A DNA stretch of 64,000 bases from contig NZ_SOEE01000007.1 in assembly GCF_004366035.1 (NCBI RefSeq), positions 310,001 to 374,000 of the forward strand, written 5' to 3'. This document shows, in pieces, positions 17,623 to 26,451 of the stretch. The first letter of the stretch is position 1. Each line of letters begins with the position of its first letter. The position numbers were made by a program, and so were the translations under genes. The DNA comes from Cytobacillus oceanisediminis. GTDB taxonomy: Bacteria > Bacillota > Bacilli > Bacillales > Cytobacillaceae. Below the pieces are notes generated by a model. It was not told the origin of the DNA, searched no databases, and was given only the letters and a program-made list of their open reading frames with translations.

Positions 17623-17649
17623 AGACTCCTTTTTAGGGGTCTTTTTTTT
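17623..17649 (+). terminator. Terminator of the sigma/anti-sigma unit
   Basis: AGACTCC and GGGGTCT pair around TTTTTA, followed by eight T residues. Confidence 0.88.
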
Positions 17650-17836
17650 ATTAGGCGTAAAGTCCTGGAGATTTACAAATTACGAGAATTTTTTCAAAAT
17701 AATGTTTTATCCCCAAATAACAGGGTAGTACTATCTTAGTTGATTATTAATTTATTTGCTGGCCAGTATTTTTCCTTGCGCAGGGGTTAGGCACAAGCTT
17801 AAAGCAGAAGATTAAATATTATTTAGGGGGAGCATT

Positions 17837-19132
17837 ATGAAAAAGGGATTAATCTTTATCATTTCCGCCATCCTGCTTATTGGTACCTTGGCAGGCTGTT
17901 CAGGTGGGGAAAGTGTTCAGGCAGAAAAAACGAAGGATGGAAAAGTAATTGTTGATTTTTGGAGCTTCTGGGGTTCAGAAACGAGGCGTCCGATCATTGA
18001 AAAAATCATAGAGGATTTTAACAATTCACAGGATGAAGTTTTTGTAAAGCATACATATTTGCCCTGGGGAGATATTTGGACCAAGAACCTGGCATCCGTT
18101 GCAGCGGGAAACCCGGCGGATGTTATTATAAACGATATCAATTCAGTCGCCCAGCGAGCTGAAAATGCCCAATCGGAAGATCTGAGCAAGTATATCGATG
18201 AATCCTTCAAAGATCAATTTTATCCTCATTTATGGGAAACTGTAATGTACGGGGACAAACCTTATGCAGTTCCATTCAATACAGATACAAGATTGCTATT
18301 TTACAATAAAGATGCTTTTAAAGAAGCTGGACTTGATCCGGAAAAGCCGCCAGCAACATGGGCGGAGCTTGAGGAGTACGCCGCAAAGCTTGATATAAAG
18401 GATGGAGACCGCTATGAGAGAGTTGGCTTTTATCCGCTATGGGGCAGCATTGGTGCTGCTAGCTGGATGACAAGCGCTGACGGCGGAAAAGGATTCATTC
18501 AAGATGGAGAACTTTACATCAATACACCTAAAAAGCAGGAAGCGCTTCGATGGCTGCTGGGATGGAAAGAGCGTCTTGGTGAGAAGACAGTTCAATCTTT
18601 TGAAGCTGAATTTGGCAGTGAGCAGTCAAATCCATTCATTGCAGGCAAAGTGGCAATGTGGGTTGATATCGGTACTTTTTATACACAGATTCGTGACTAT
18701 GGAGAGGATATGAACTTTGGGGTAGCCCCTATTCCTGCATATGAAAAAGGTTCGGGGAATTGGAGCGATGGAGGCGGTTTCGTAGCTGAAATACCGAAAG
18801 GAGCCAAACATCCTGAGGAAGCTATGAAATTTATCAAGTATTTAACTGGCCAGGAGGCACAAAAATACTGGGCTATGAAAAACTATGATAATGTTGCAAA
18901 CAAAGAAGCTGCAGAAGCAGTTGTTAATGATCTTAAGGGTGATGATAAGTACGTATATGAAGCTTCGGTGAAAAACCTGGATCAAACGCAATTGTTTCCG
19001 GTTCCAGTAAAGTATCCTGATTACCAGAGCCGCATAAATCCGCATATTGACAGTGTGCTGCTTGGAAAAACGAAGCCGGAAAAAGGACTGGCGGAAGCAG
19101 AGAAAGATGTTGAAAAACTAAAGAGAAAATAG
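17837..19132 (+). CDS. ABC importer sugar-binding lipoprotein
   Basis: The 431-residue protein has a lipoprotein signal with LAGC (Cys21) and the family-1 extracellular solute-binding fold, e.g. VDFWSFWGSETRRPIIEKI and AVPFNTDTRLLFYNKDAFKE. It would capture an oligosaccharide or polyol at the outer membrane face and deliver it to the two permeases that follow. A GGGGGAG site precedes the ATG. A hairpin behind the gene likely keeps its transcript more abundant than the permeases. No glycosidase or regulator is adjacent, so the sugar cannot be inferred. Confidence 0.88.
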   Translation: MKKGLIFIISAILLIGTLAGCSGGESVQAEKTKDGKVIVDFWSFWGSETRRPIIEKIIEDFNNSQDEVFVKHTYLPWGDIWTKNLASVAAGNPADVIINDINSVAQRAENAQSEDLSKYIDESFKDQFYPHLWETVMYGDKPYAVPFNTDTRLLFYNKDAFKEAGLDPEKPPATWAELEEYAAKLDIKDGDRYERVGFYPLWGSIGAASWMTSADGGKGFIQDGELYINTPKKQEALRWLLGWKERLGEKTVQSFEAEFGSEQSNPFIAGKVAMWVDIGTFYTQIRDYGEDMNFGVAPIPAYEKGSGNWSDGGGFVAEIPKGAKHPEEAMKFIKYLTGQEAQKYWAMKNYDNVANKEAAEAVVNDLKGDDKYVYEASVKNLDQTQLFPVPVKYPDYQSRINPHIDSVLLGKTKPEKGLAEAEKDVEKLKRK

Positions 19133-19137
19133 AACAA

Positions 19138-19162
19138 AGAGAGAAGGGGGCCTCCTTCTCTC
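19138..19162 (+). terminator. Intercistronic hairpin, partial terminator
   Basis: AGAGAGAAGG pairs with CCTTCTCTCT around GGGCC-type loop bases, then TTTAAAAATAAA. The weak T-run suggests a leaky terminator or 3' stabiliser that favours the binding-protein message over the permeases. Confidence 0.6.
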
Positions 19163-19192
19163 TTTAAAAATAAATAAAAGAAGGTGTATGGG

Positions 19193-20164
19193 TTGAAATC
19201 ATATGATACAACGATTGCGCGCCGGGGAGCGGGACTTGCGGGAAAAAAAGAAAAGACATCACGCAGACGGATGTCCCGCCAAACAAGAGAAAATATCTTT
19301 GGCTATCTATTCATCAGCCCGTGGATTATTGGTTTCCTTGGACTGACATTTGGTCCGCTATTATTTTCCTTATTTGCCAGTTTTACAGATTATAATATTA
19401 CTTCAAGAATGAATTTTATCGGCCTTGATAATTTTAAACGCATGTTTACAATCGATGATCTTTTTAAAACGTCTTTATGGAATACCCTTTATTACGTTTT
19501 ATTCTCTGTCCCGCTGACTACTGCAGGGGCGATTTTTCTATCGGTTCTTTTAAATCAGAAAGTAAGAGGCATGAAATTCTTCCGCACACTTTATTATCTG
19601 CCTGCTATCCTCTCGGGTGTTGCGGTTTACTTTTTGTGGATGCAGCTGCTAAGTCCTTCGACAGGACTGGTAAATACGTTTCTTGCATGGATTGGGATTG
19701 AAGGGCCAGCCTGGCTGTTTGATCCTGAATGGACGAAACCGGCTTTGATTTTGATGAAAATGTGGAGTGTCGGCGGCGGGATGCTGCTTTACCTTGCAAG
19801 TCTGCAGGGAGTTTCAGCTTCACTGTATGAAGCAGCCGATCTTGATGGGGCAGGTGTTATGAAGAAATTCTTTTATATCACACTGCCAATGATTTCACCA
19901 ATCATTTTCTTCGATGTGCTGACTAGTACCATAGGTGCCTTTCAGATCTTTCAAGAAGCATATGTCATGACAGAAAACGGAAGCGGGGGACCAGGAAATT
20001 CACTCCTATTCTACAATCTGCATATGTGGAATAACGCGTTTGAAGTGTTTGACATGGGCTATGCATCTGCAATGGCCTGGCTTCTGTTTATTGTCGTTAT
20101 GGTACTGACAATCATTAATATGAAACTCGGCAAAAAATGGGTTCATTATGAGGGGGGGGGATAA
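19193..20164 (+). CDS. Sugar ABC importer permease 1
   Basis: A 323-residue CUT1-type permease with six predicted transmembrane segments and the EAA loop (LYEAADLDGAGVMKKFFYIT) that contacts the ATPase. Its basic N-terminal head (KKEKTSRRRMSRQTRENIFG) is typical of MalF/MsmF-like subunits. I choose TTG at 19193, 6 nt after AGAAGGTG; GTG at 19184 overlaps that site. It pairs with the next permease. No ATPase is encoded nearby, so a shared MsmX-like ATPase encoded elsewhere is expected. Confidence 0.87.
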   Translation: MKSYDTTIARRGAGLAGKKEKTSRRRMSRQTRENIFGYLFISPWIIGFLGLTFGPLLFSLFASFTDYNITSRMNFIGLDNFKRMFTIDDLFKTSLWNTLYYVLFSVPLTTAGAIFLSVLLNQKVRGMKFFRTLYYLPAILSGVAVYFLWMQLLSPSTGLVNTFLAWIGIEGPAWLFDPEWTKPALILMKMWSVGGGMLLYLASLQGVSASLYEAADLDGAGVMKKFFYITLPMISPIIFFDVLTSTIGAFQIFQEAYVMTENGSGGPGNSLLFYNLHMWNNAFEVFDMGYASAMAWLLFIVVMVLTIINMKLGKKWVHYEGGG

Positions 20165-20167
20165 TAA

Positions 20168-21037
20168 ATGAGAACTGCCGCAGCACCTAAGTTTTATGAG
20201 ACAAAAAAATTCAAAGATAAATTAAAGCAGACGATTATTTTTACCGTTTTATTAGCAGGAAGTGTACTGTTCTTATCTCCGCTGTGGTGGATGATTTCGA
20301 CATCATTGAAATCTCCTGCTGAGATTGCCCAATATCCGCCTACCTTTGTGCCAAAAGAATTCCATTTTTCCAATTATGTTGAAGCCTGGAAAACAGCGCC
20401 GTTTACCCGCTGGGCAATGAATACGTTTTTTATTGCCTTTTGCGGAATGGCTGGAAGTGTTCTTGTCAATTCGCTAGTTGCTTATGCGTTTGCAAAAATC
20501 CGTTTTAAAGGAAGAAATGCTTTGTTTATAGTTGTGTTATCAACCATGCTGATTCCGGGGTTTGTCACGATGGTGCCTCAGTACATTTTATTCTCGAAGC
20601 TCGGCTGGGTAAATACGTACCTGCCGCTGATTGTTCCAGCTTTTTTGGGGAGTGCCTTTTTCATCTTCCTATTGCGCCAGTTTATGATGACCATTCCTAA
20701 TGAACTAATAGAGGCGGCAGTACTTGACGGCGCGAATCATCTGCAGATCTGGTGGCATGTCATGCTGCCGCTGACGAAGCCAGCTCTTATTACAGTGGCC
20801 ATTTTTTCATTTAATGGGGCATGGAATGATCTTCTCGGACCATTATTGTATATAAATGATGAAAGTCTGTACACACTGCAAATCGGGCTTCAGACCTTCA
20901 AGGGAACAGTTCAGACACAATGGAATTACCTGATGGCCATGTCAGTCATGGTTCTCCTGCCAGTTGTACTGCTATTTTTCTTCTTCCAGAAGCACTTCAT
21001 AGAAGGTTCAAATATCACATCAGGCACAAAGGGATAA
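20168..21037 (+). CDS. Sugar ABC importer permease 2
   Basis: A 289-residue MalG/MsmG-like permease with the EAA loop ELIEAAVLDGANHLQIWWHV and six predicted helices. A run of nine G residues (20152-20160) serves as the ribosome site, 3 nt after the previous gene ends, so translation is coupled. The operon ends at the strong terminator that follows. A homopolymer of nine G is a possible slippage or sequencing-error site, but both frames are intact. Confidence 0.88.
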   Translation: MRTAAAPKFYETKKFKDKLKQTIIFTVLLAGSVLFLSPLWWMISTSLKSPAEIAQYPPTFVPKEFHFSNYVEAWKTAPFTRWAMNTFFIAFCGMAGSVLVNSLVAYAFAKIRFKGRNALFIVVLSTMLIPGFVTMVPQYILFSKLGWVNTYLPLIVPAFLGSAFFIFLLRQFMMTIPNELIEAAVLDGANHLQIWWHVMLPLTKPALITVAIFSFNGAWNDLLGPLLYINDESLYTLQIGLQTFKGTVQTQWNYLMAMSVMVLLPVVLLFFFFQKHFIEGSNITSGTKG

Positions 21038-21038
21038 C

Positions 21039-21070
21039 AAAACCGGCTAAGCATCTGCTTAGCCGGTTTT
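21039..21070 (+). terminator. Terminator of the sugar ABC operon
   Basis: AAAACCGGCTAAGC and GCTTAGCCGGTTTT form a perfect 14-bp stem with an ATCT loop. Confidence 0.93.
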
Positions 21071-21145
21071 ATAAATGCCTGGCTCCAGGCGCGATTTGCT
21101 TATACATGTCGAAGGTAAGCATAAGCGTTCCGCTTTTCTTTTATT
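21071..21145 (-). repeat. Intergenic repeat-like segment
   Basis: Read on the reverse strand it begins AGAAAAGCGGAACGCTTATG and ends GCGCCTGGAGCCAGGCATTT, which includes a GCCTGGAGCCAGGC palindrome. The AGCGGAA start resembles the segment at 4495. It overlaps the 3' end of the secreted-protein gene by a few bases. Confidence 0.5.
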
Positions 21146-21884
21146 GAATAGGGCAATATGTTCTCCATTCCCCGCTAACACATACTTTATGGCGGGGTAC
21201 ATAACAGTCAATGATTACCGAATCTGGATTAAGTCCACTTTCTTTCAGCTGGGAAGAAACTGAAACTTCAGGCTCAGTATTTGCGGATGAGCAAGGGTAT
21301 CCGCCGCGCCATTCATATTTTGTACAGTAGTAGCATAACTCGCCAGCTGCAGTGATTTTATCGGAAGTGACAGCATTGCTTACTGCTGCTTCTTCAATCA
21401 AATGCATTTTCTTCATTTCTACCTCTGTCAAATATTCAGTAAAGGTGCTGTCTTTTGAGATATCTATTTTGGTTTCTTCATCAGATTTCAGGTCTTTTAC
21501 ATAAAAAGCCTGATCTTCAATAAGTCTGCTGTAATCAACAAGCCGGACCTTTAATCCTTTTCCGTCGGACTCATACGAAAACGATAGAAGGGAGGAGAAA
21601 TTTACAAGTGCTTTTTCATTTAAGAAAACATGCTTTTCATTGTAATCAATTTCATATTGAACTGTCCAGCCATATTGTTTTCCTTTTTCATCAATAAGAG
21701 CTTTTGGCTGGCTGCGTGCATCTTTTAAAATGGAGGATTTAAATTCCTTAAATTCATCAGCCATCATCACGGCTTTTATGAAATCTTTTTCAGTCAATTC
21801 AGCAGAAAAGCTTTTGGGCTGTGCAGAAACATTGCCTGAGAAGACTAGTAAAATAGTCAATAACAAGAAAATATACTTTTTCAT
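21141..21884 (-). CDS. Secreted Cys-containing protein, function unknown
   Basis: The 247-residue protein has a clear signal peptide (MKKYIFLLLTILLVFSGNVSA) and a hydrophilic mature part. Six Cys lie in the last quarter: CYYC, GGYPC, IIDC, HKVC and RTYC, suggesting disulfides outside the cell. The start is the ATG at 21884 with AGGAGG 6 nt upstream, not the longer frame. It is monocistronic. I see no catalytic motif and recognise no family. The CYYC pair could be a redox or metal site, but the spacing argues for structural disulfides. Confidence 0.75.
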   Translation of the reverse strand: MKKYIFLLLTILLVFSGNVSAQPKSFSAELTEKDFIKAVMMADEFKEFKSSILKDARSQPKALIDEKGKQYGWTVQYEIDYNEKHVFLNEKALVNFSSLLSFSYESDGKGLKVRLVDYSRLIEDQAFYVKDLKSDEETKIDISKDSTFTEYLTEVEMKKMHLIEEAAVSNAVTSDKITAAGELCYYCTKYEWRGGYPCSSANTEPEVSVSSQLKESGLNPDSVIIDCYVPRHKVCVSGEWRTYCPIQ

Positions 21885-22032
21885 CACATACCTCCTAAAA
21901 GTAGTGTCCAATATAAGATTAACTTATATTTCCAAAATTAGGAATGGTGCGAAGTGATTATATTTATCTGGTATTTTTTAACTAACCTGTATTTTAAAAA
22001 GCTCTGCGGTAATAGACCATAAAGCCATTTAA

Positions 22033-22800
22033 TTAATCTATATTATAGAAGCTTTTCGTATTTTCATATACCTGGTTAAGAGCGCTGTTGAAAGATATTT
22101 CTTTTATTTCAGCCAGGGTGCTGATAGAATGTGCCATCATGGCAGGATGGGTTGGCTTGTTTTTAAAAGGTCCCTCAAATGCCCATGGCCCATCTGTTTC
22201 AGCCATCATTTTATCCAGTGGATAATCCCGGATAAGATTCTGTATTTCTTTTTCGTATACAATATCTGGGGTAAAAGAGATGGAATAATCATTGGAAATA
22301 AGCCTGCTGACAGCGGAAATGTCACCTTTAAACCAGTGAAAATGAGCTTTTTTAATCGAATGTTTTTCCAATAAATCACAGACAACCGGTGTATCTTCAT
22401 AAACAGCGTGGAGGACGATGGGCTTATCCCACCTTTTAGCAAGCTTAATAAATTCTTCGAGGAGTTCAATATATCCATCAAGCTTTATGTCCTCTTCAGA
22501 CCTTAAATAGTATGGAAGCCCAACCTCCCCAACAGCAGCCATCTGGTCTTTGTGAGCGTTTATCCAGCTGAAAAGATCTGAAATATCGTTATCACTGGGT
22601 AAACCTTGTTCAGGGTGAAAACCAAAGGCTGGTTTAACAAAAGGATAAATCTCTGCAAGAGCAAGATTCCTTTTACAGGATTCTAAATCGCATGAAACTG
22701 TAACAAGCGAAAGCTGGAACGGCAGCTCATGAAACATTTTCTTTAATTCTTCATTGCTGTACTTATCAAGATGAATATGGGCATCAATATACTTATCCAT
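22033..22800 (-). CDS. TatD-family metal-dependent hydrolase in the thiamine operon
   Basis: A 255-residue TIM-barrel hydrolase with the family metal ligands: HIH in IDAHIHLD, Glu in AVGEVGLPYY, His in PIVLHAV and HFHWF, Asp in AETDGPW. TatD proteins include nucleases and other phosphohydrolases or amidohydrolases. It starts 13 nt after thiZ and no terminator separates them, so it is the last gene of the TPP-riboswitch operon. That context suggests a role in handling an imported thiamine precursor; this is inference. It could instead be a passenger housekeeping hydrolase. Confidence 0.8.
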   Translation of the reverse strand: MDKYIDAHIHLDKYSNEELKKMFHELPFQLSLVTVSCDLESCKRNLALAEIYPFVKPAFGFHPEQGLPSDNDISDLFSWINAHKDQMAAVGEVGLPYYLRSEEDIKLDGYIELLEEFIKLAKRWDKPIVLHAVYEDTPVVCDLLEKHSIKKAHFHWFKGDISAVSRLISNDYSISFTPDIVYEKEIQNLIRDYPLDKMMAETDGPWAFEGPFKNKPTHPAMMAHSISTLAEIKEISFNSALNQVYENTKSFYNID

Positions 22801-22812
22801 TGCTGTTGCCTC

Positions 22813-23547
22813 CTATTGATTCTTCAGCGCATGATGAATGTTTCTTTTGCAGGCGAGGAAATTTTCATCGAGAAAAAGCTCCTCCATTCTTGGCCTGTTA
22901 AAGGGTACATTATATTCTTGAGTTACTTTAGCAGGTTTGCTGCTCAGTATTAAAATTCGATCAGAGAGGTAAATGGCTTCTTCTATACTGTGAGTTACAA
23001 ACAGAATCGTCGGTTTATGCTCACTCCAAATATCGAGCAGCCATTTTTGCATTTCAAGGCGGGTAAGCTCATCCAATGCTGAAAAAGGTTCATCCAGTAA
23101 AATGATTGGCTGAGGGCTCAATAGTGCCCGGATAAAGGCTGCCCTTTGCTTCATGCCCCCTGATAATTCATGAGGATAAGCATTTTCATAGTCGCCGAGG
23201 CCAGCTTTTTGAAGCATTTTTCTGGCGGTTTGTGAGTCGGTTTCTCCTTTTAGTTCCTGGCCAAGCAGAACGTTTTGGAGAATGGTTCTCCATGGCAAAA
23301 GGGAAGGTGTCTGAGGCATATAGCTGATTGAACCGCGTTTTCCGTCGATCTTCTCACCACCAAGTATTATGCTGCCTTCGTCAGGCAGGAGCATGCCGCC
23401 AATCAGATTAAAAATAGTGCTCTTTCCGCTCCCTGATGGACCTAAAATCGAAACAAACTCCCCAACATTTACATGGAAACTCAAATTATTTAAAACCTGA
23501 TTTGTATCAAAACTTTTTGTTAAATGTTCAACAGATAATTGTATCAT
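22813..23547 (-). CDS. thiZ: Thiamine-precursor ABC importer ATPase (ThiZ-like)
   Basis: The 244-residue ATPase has Walker A GPSGSGKST, signature LSGGM, Walker B PIILLDEPFSALDE and the His switch VTHSIEEA, as in the nitrate/taurine/HMP importer subfamily. It powers uptake through ThiX. The start ATG overlaps the thiX stop (ATGA), with GGGAGA upstream; the longer frame to 23574 lies inside thiX. TPP-riboswitch control of the operon indicates a thiamine-pyrimidine substrate. Confidence 0.88.
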   Translation of the reverse strand: MIQLSVEHLTKSFDTNQVLNNLSFHVNVGEFVSILGPSGSGKSTIFNLIGGMLLPDEGSIILGGEKIDGKRGSISYMPQTPSLLPWRTILQNVLLGQELKGETDSQTARKMLQKAGLGDYENAYPHELSGGMKQRAAFIRALLSPQPIILLDEPFSALDELTRLEMQKWLLDIWSEHKPTILFVTHSIEEAIYLSDRILILSSKPAKVTQEYNVPFNRPRMEELFLDENFLACKRNIHHALKNQ

Positions 23548-24311
23548 TTCACGGCACTCTCCCGGGACTTCCATTTAATAAGCAAACGTTCAGCCAGTAA
23601 TATGCCTCCAAAAAACAGCAAGCTTAACAGCATAATCGCAAAAATGGCAACGAAAACACGGTCTGTCCGAAATGAAGAAGAGGCCAAAGTCATATAAACC
23701 CCTATTCCAGCTTTAGCTCCGAGCCATTCGGATATTACAGCACCCATCACACTATAGGTTGCGGAGATTTTTAGCCCTGAAAATAAAGAAGGAAGGGAAT
23801 AGGGAAGCTCCAGCTTCCAAAACAGCTGTCCTTTGCTGGCCCCTGCCATCAGCATATAATGCTTAAATTCATCAGGGGTTTGACGAAAGCCATCTAATGC
23901 TGCAACAGTAATGGGGAAGAAGCAAACCAGTGTGATGACAATCAGCTTTGGAAGCAGGCCGAAACCAAACCAAACAACCAGCAAAGGGGCCAGAACAATT
24001 ATAGGCACATTTTGTGAAAGTATAAGGATAGGGTAAACCGACTCCCTTATAAAAGGCAATAAATGCAGTGTAACAGCTGTGAGTAATCCTATGCCGGTGC
24101 CAATGGCAAATCCTAATAAAGAAAGCATGACTGTCGATTGAAGATGAAAACGGAAGCCCTCCCAGCCCGAAATCGCTTCCTGAACAATATCTGTCGGCGG
24201 GGGCAGGAGCCATGCAGGGACTTCTGCCAGATTTACCGCCAATTCCCAGGCAATGAATAAAAGGAGGAGAACCGAAGCCGGCCTCCATCCTTTTCTTAAC
24301 ACATTTATCAT
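23544..24311 (-). CDS. thiX: Thiamine-precursor ABC importer permease (ThiX-like)
   Basis: A 255-residue BPD-type permease with about six helices and the coupling loop FKHYMLMAGASKGQLFWKLE. It resembles SsuC/ThiX-type permeases. It overlaps both neighbours by 4 nt (ATGA), showing translational coupling in the order thiY, thiamine-binding protein, thiX, thiZ. Confidence 0.88.
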   Translation of the reverse strand: MINVLRKGWRPASVLLLLFIAWELAVNLAEVPAWLLPPPTDIVQEAISGWEGFRFHLQSTVMLSLLGFAIGTGIGLLTAVTLHLLPFIRESVYPILILSQNVPIIVLAPLLVVWFGFGLLPKLIVITLVCFFPITVAALDGFRQTPDEFKHYMLMAGASKGQLFWKLELPYSLPSLFSGLKISATYSVMGAVISEWLGAKAGIGVYMTLASSSFRTDRVFVAIFAIMLLSLLFFGGILLAERLLIKWKSRESAVK

Positions 24312-24601
24312 GGGCGGTATTTCTCCGTTAAATCACTCATTTCAATACCGTCCGGCTGATATAGAATCTTAACCTGTGAGATTACATTTCGGCTTCCTTT
24401 TTCAATCATTTGTTTGTTCATATCGGCAATGATTTTCAATAAATGTTCTAAATCGCCTTCCATTGTTGTTTCGAGGGGGTGTACTTCGTACTTGACACCG
24501 GATTGCTGAATAATACTAATTGCTTCATCGACGTAAGGGATAACATCTTCCCCATCTTTTGTTTTTGGAATGATTTGAATGCTTACAAGTGCGTTTGCCA
24601 T
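24308..24601 (-). CDS. Small thiamine-binding protein (YkoF/MTH1187-type)
   Basis: A 97-residue soluble protein with the single-domain thiamine-binding fold (LVSIQIIPKTKDGEDVIPYV, KYEVHPLETTMEGDLEHLL). Family members bind thiamine or its pyrimidine moiety in the cytosol and accompany HMP importers. AAGGAGAG lies 10 nt before the ATG and overlaps the thiY stop region. Its role may be to hand over or sense the imported compound. Confidence 0.82.
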   Translation of the reverse strand: MANALVSIQIIPKTKDGEDVIPYVDEAISIIQQSGVKYEVHPLETTMEGDLEHLLKIIADMNKQMIEKGSRNVISQVKILYQPDGIEMSDLTEKYRP

Positions 24602-24616
24602 ATTTCTAAACTCTCC

Positions 24617-25621
24617 TTATTCCGGCAGGAAGTCGTTTGTAAATGCTTTGCCGGCATCTAATTCTTTATCTAAAAGACCATTTTCATGCATCCAGTCTGC
24701 ATAGTTTTCCCAGACCGCAAGCTTTTGTTCACCCCATCTGGAAGCATCATCCTGATATCGGGGGGATAGCCATTCCTGGCTTTTTTTGACCAGTTCGCTG
24801 TCCAGGTCAGGAGCATTCTTGATTAAAATATCTGATGCTTGGCCAGGCTGTTCGATTGCAAATTCATAACCTCTGGATGCAGCTTTAACAAAAGCTTTTA
24901 CGGTATCCGGGTTATCTGCAATCATTTTTTCACTGGTTGCCAGGACAGGCGTGTAGTAATCCAGTTTTTCTGAGTAGTCGGTAAGGTAGACCATATTAAT
25001 CTTTTCCCCCCGAAGCTCTGCTTCTACACCTGTCCATCCGTAATAAATCCATGCGAAGTCTATATCTCTTTTAACAGCTGTAAAGAAGTCCGCATCCCCC
25101 ATGTTAACAATGGAGACCTTATCAACATCAGCATTTTCTTTTTTCATTAGGGAGTCTATTACCGATTTTTCCACAGGAGCTCCCCAGCCGCCATAGGTTT
25201 TTCCTTCAAAATCCTTTGGCGATTTAATGTTTTTTTCAGCAGGGGATGCAAAACCGGAAGTATTATGCTGAATAACAGCTGCTATCGATACAAGCGGAAC
25301 ACCCTGTACACGTGCTTCCGTGATGCTTTCCTGATAGCTGACACCAAAATCCGCCTTGCCTGATGCAGTCAATTGATCTGCACCTGCTTCACCTGGCATT
25401 ATAATTTCAACATCAAGTCCTTCTTCTTTAAAATAGCCTTTGTCCTTTGCGACATATAAGCCAGTGTGATTGGTATTGGGCGTCCAATCCAGTACAACAG
25501 TAACTTTTTTCAATTCTTGTTTGCTGTCTGTATCTTCATTTCCAGTCTGAGCATCCTGGCCATTGCCGGCACATCCTGAAAGAATAAGCAGCGCAGTGAT
25601 AGCTGCAATCCATTTCTTCAT
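24617..25621 (-). CDS. thiY: Thiamine-precursor binding lipoprotein (ThiY-like)
   Basis: The 334-residue protein has a lipobox LSGC (Cys17) and an NMT1/THI5-like domain starting VVLDWTPNTNHTGLYVAKDK. Such proteins bind hydroxymethyl- or formylamino-pyrimidine outside the cell. An AGGAGG site lies 8 nt before the ATG. It is the first gene after the TPP riboswitch. The exact pyrimidine cannot be read from sequence. Confidence 0.9.
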   Translation of the reverse strand: MKKWIAAITALLILSGCAGNGQDAQTGNEDTDSKQELKKVTVVLDWTPNTNHTGLYVAKDKGYFKEEGLDVEIIMPGEAGADQLTASGKADFGVSYQESITEARVQGVPLVSIAAVIQHNTSGFASPAEKNIKSPKDFEGKTYGGWGAPVEKSVIDSLMKKENADVDKVSIVNMGDADFFTAVKRDIDFAWIYYGWTGVEAELRGEKINMVYLTDYSEKLDYYTPVLATSEKMIADNPDTVKAFVKAASRGYEFAIEQPGQASDILIKNAPDLDSELVKKSQEWLSPRYQDDASRWGEQKLAVWENYADWMHENGLLDKELDAGKAFTNDFLPE

Positions 25622-25685
25622 AATGAAACCTCCTATAAGCTTTTATGTAACAAGGAAAGTCAATGATAGTTTGCCCTGAAAAAAT

Positions 25686-25713
25686 AAAAACGCCCCGGCA
25701 TAAACCGGGACGC
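25686..25713 (-). terminator. Expression-platform terminator of the TPP riboswitch
   Basis: On the reverse strand CGTCCCGG and CCGGGGCG pair and are followed by TTTTTATTTT. It sits between the THI-box aptamer and thiY, so TPP binding would favour premature termination. Confidence 0.85.
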
Positions 25714-25746
25714 ATATAAAAAACATGTAGTATGTTTAAGAATATG

Positions 25747-25830
25747 TTCCCTACGCCGGTATTAGCCAGATCAGGTTCAAAGGGTCATCATCATAAGGAT
25801 GAAGTCTCAACCGGCATACCGGTTCCCCTA
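25747..25830 (-). ncRNA. TPP riboswitch (THI box)
   Basis: The reverse strand carries the conserved blocks GGGGAAC near the start, GAGACTTCAT for the P3 side, ACCCTTTGAACCTGATCTGG, and ATACCGGCGTAGGGA at the end. These are the diagnostic THI-box motifs. It precedes thiY with a terminator between, i.e. transcriptional repression by thiamine pyrophosphate. Confidence 0.97.
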
Positions 25831-25921
25831 CATTTCTTGCTATTTAATTTTTACAGGCATGAATACTTTCCATCATTATTATAGCAAATAATATCAAAAA
25901 CGACAGCATATGATATTTATT

Positions 25922-26335
25922 TCATTTCATTTCAATAGTCCGACCGTCTTTCCATGTTTTGAATTTCTCAAGTTCACCTGTAATTTGGCTTACGGCGAAG
26001 CCAAGGACTGCTGCATCATCCAAGATCCCCATCCCAATTAAAAAGTCTGGAACAAGGTCGATAGGGGACACAAAGTATAGGATGGAAGCAATAATAAAGA
26101 TGATCGATTTTTTTGAGATGTGCCGGTAATCGCCTTTTGACCAAGCCTTAACTAAATCGGTCAGAAGCTGAAACTTTTCCCATATATCACTTAATGAAGA
26201 TTTGTTTTTATCTGCTTTAAGTGTCGCCTTTCTTAGCAGTCCTTTTGTTTTTTCAGGGTCGTTTGCATACCGTTTGGCCCTGGAAGAAAATCTTTTATAT
26301 CCGTCCTTATAATCTGTCGTTTCTATTTTAGGCAT
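25922..26335 (-). CDS. YkvA-family (DUF1232) membrane protein
   Basis: The 137-residue protein has a charged N-terminal half and the DUF1232 signature LYFVSPIDLVPDFLIGMGILDDAAV in the second half, given here by its core SPIDLVPDFLIG. One or two membrane segments are predicted (SIIFIIASILYFV). The family's function is unknown. The start is the ATG at 26335 (MPKIETT), with AGGAG 9 nt upstream. It stands alone between the riboswitch region and the sirtuin gene. Confidence 0.85.
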   Translation of the reverse strand: MPKIETTDYKDGYKRFSSRAKRYANDPEKTKGLLRKATLKADKNKSSLSDIWEKFQLLTDLVKAWSKGDYRHISKKSIIFIIASILYFVSPIDLVPDFLIGMGILDDAAVLGFAVSQITGELEKFKTWKDGRTIEMK

Positions 26336-26451
26336 AGCTATCACTCCTATATTGATAATTCGCATAAAAGGTTATAATCTAGTATTTACCGCATATCTAA
26401 CATGACATAAACATTTCACTTGGAGAAATAAATGGAAGTCCTATTTAACCT

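Noticed and set aside
20152..20160. Run of nine G as a frameshift site
   Set aside because: The upstream permease ends normally right after it and the run serves as ribosome site for the next gene; both frames are intact.
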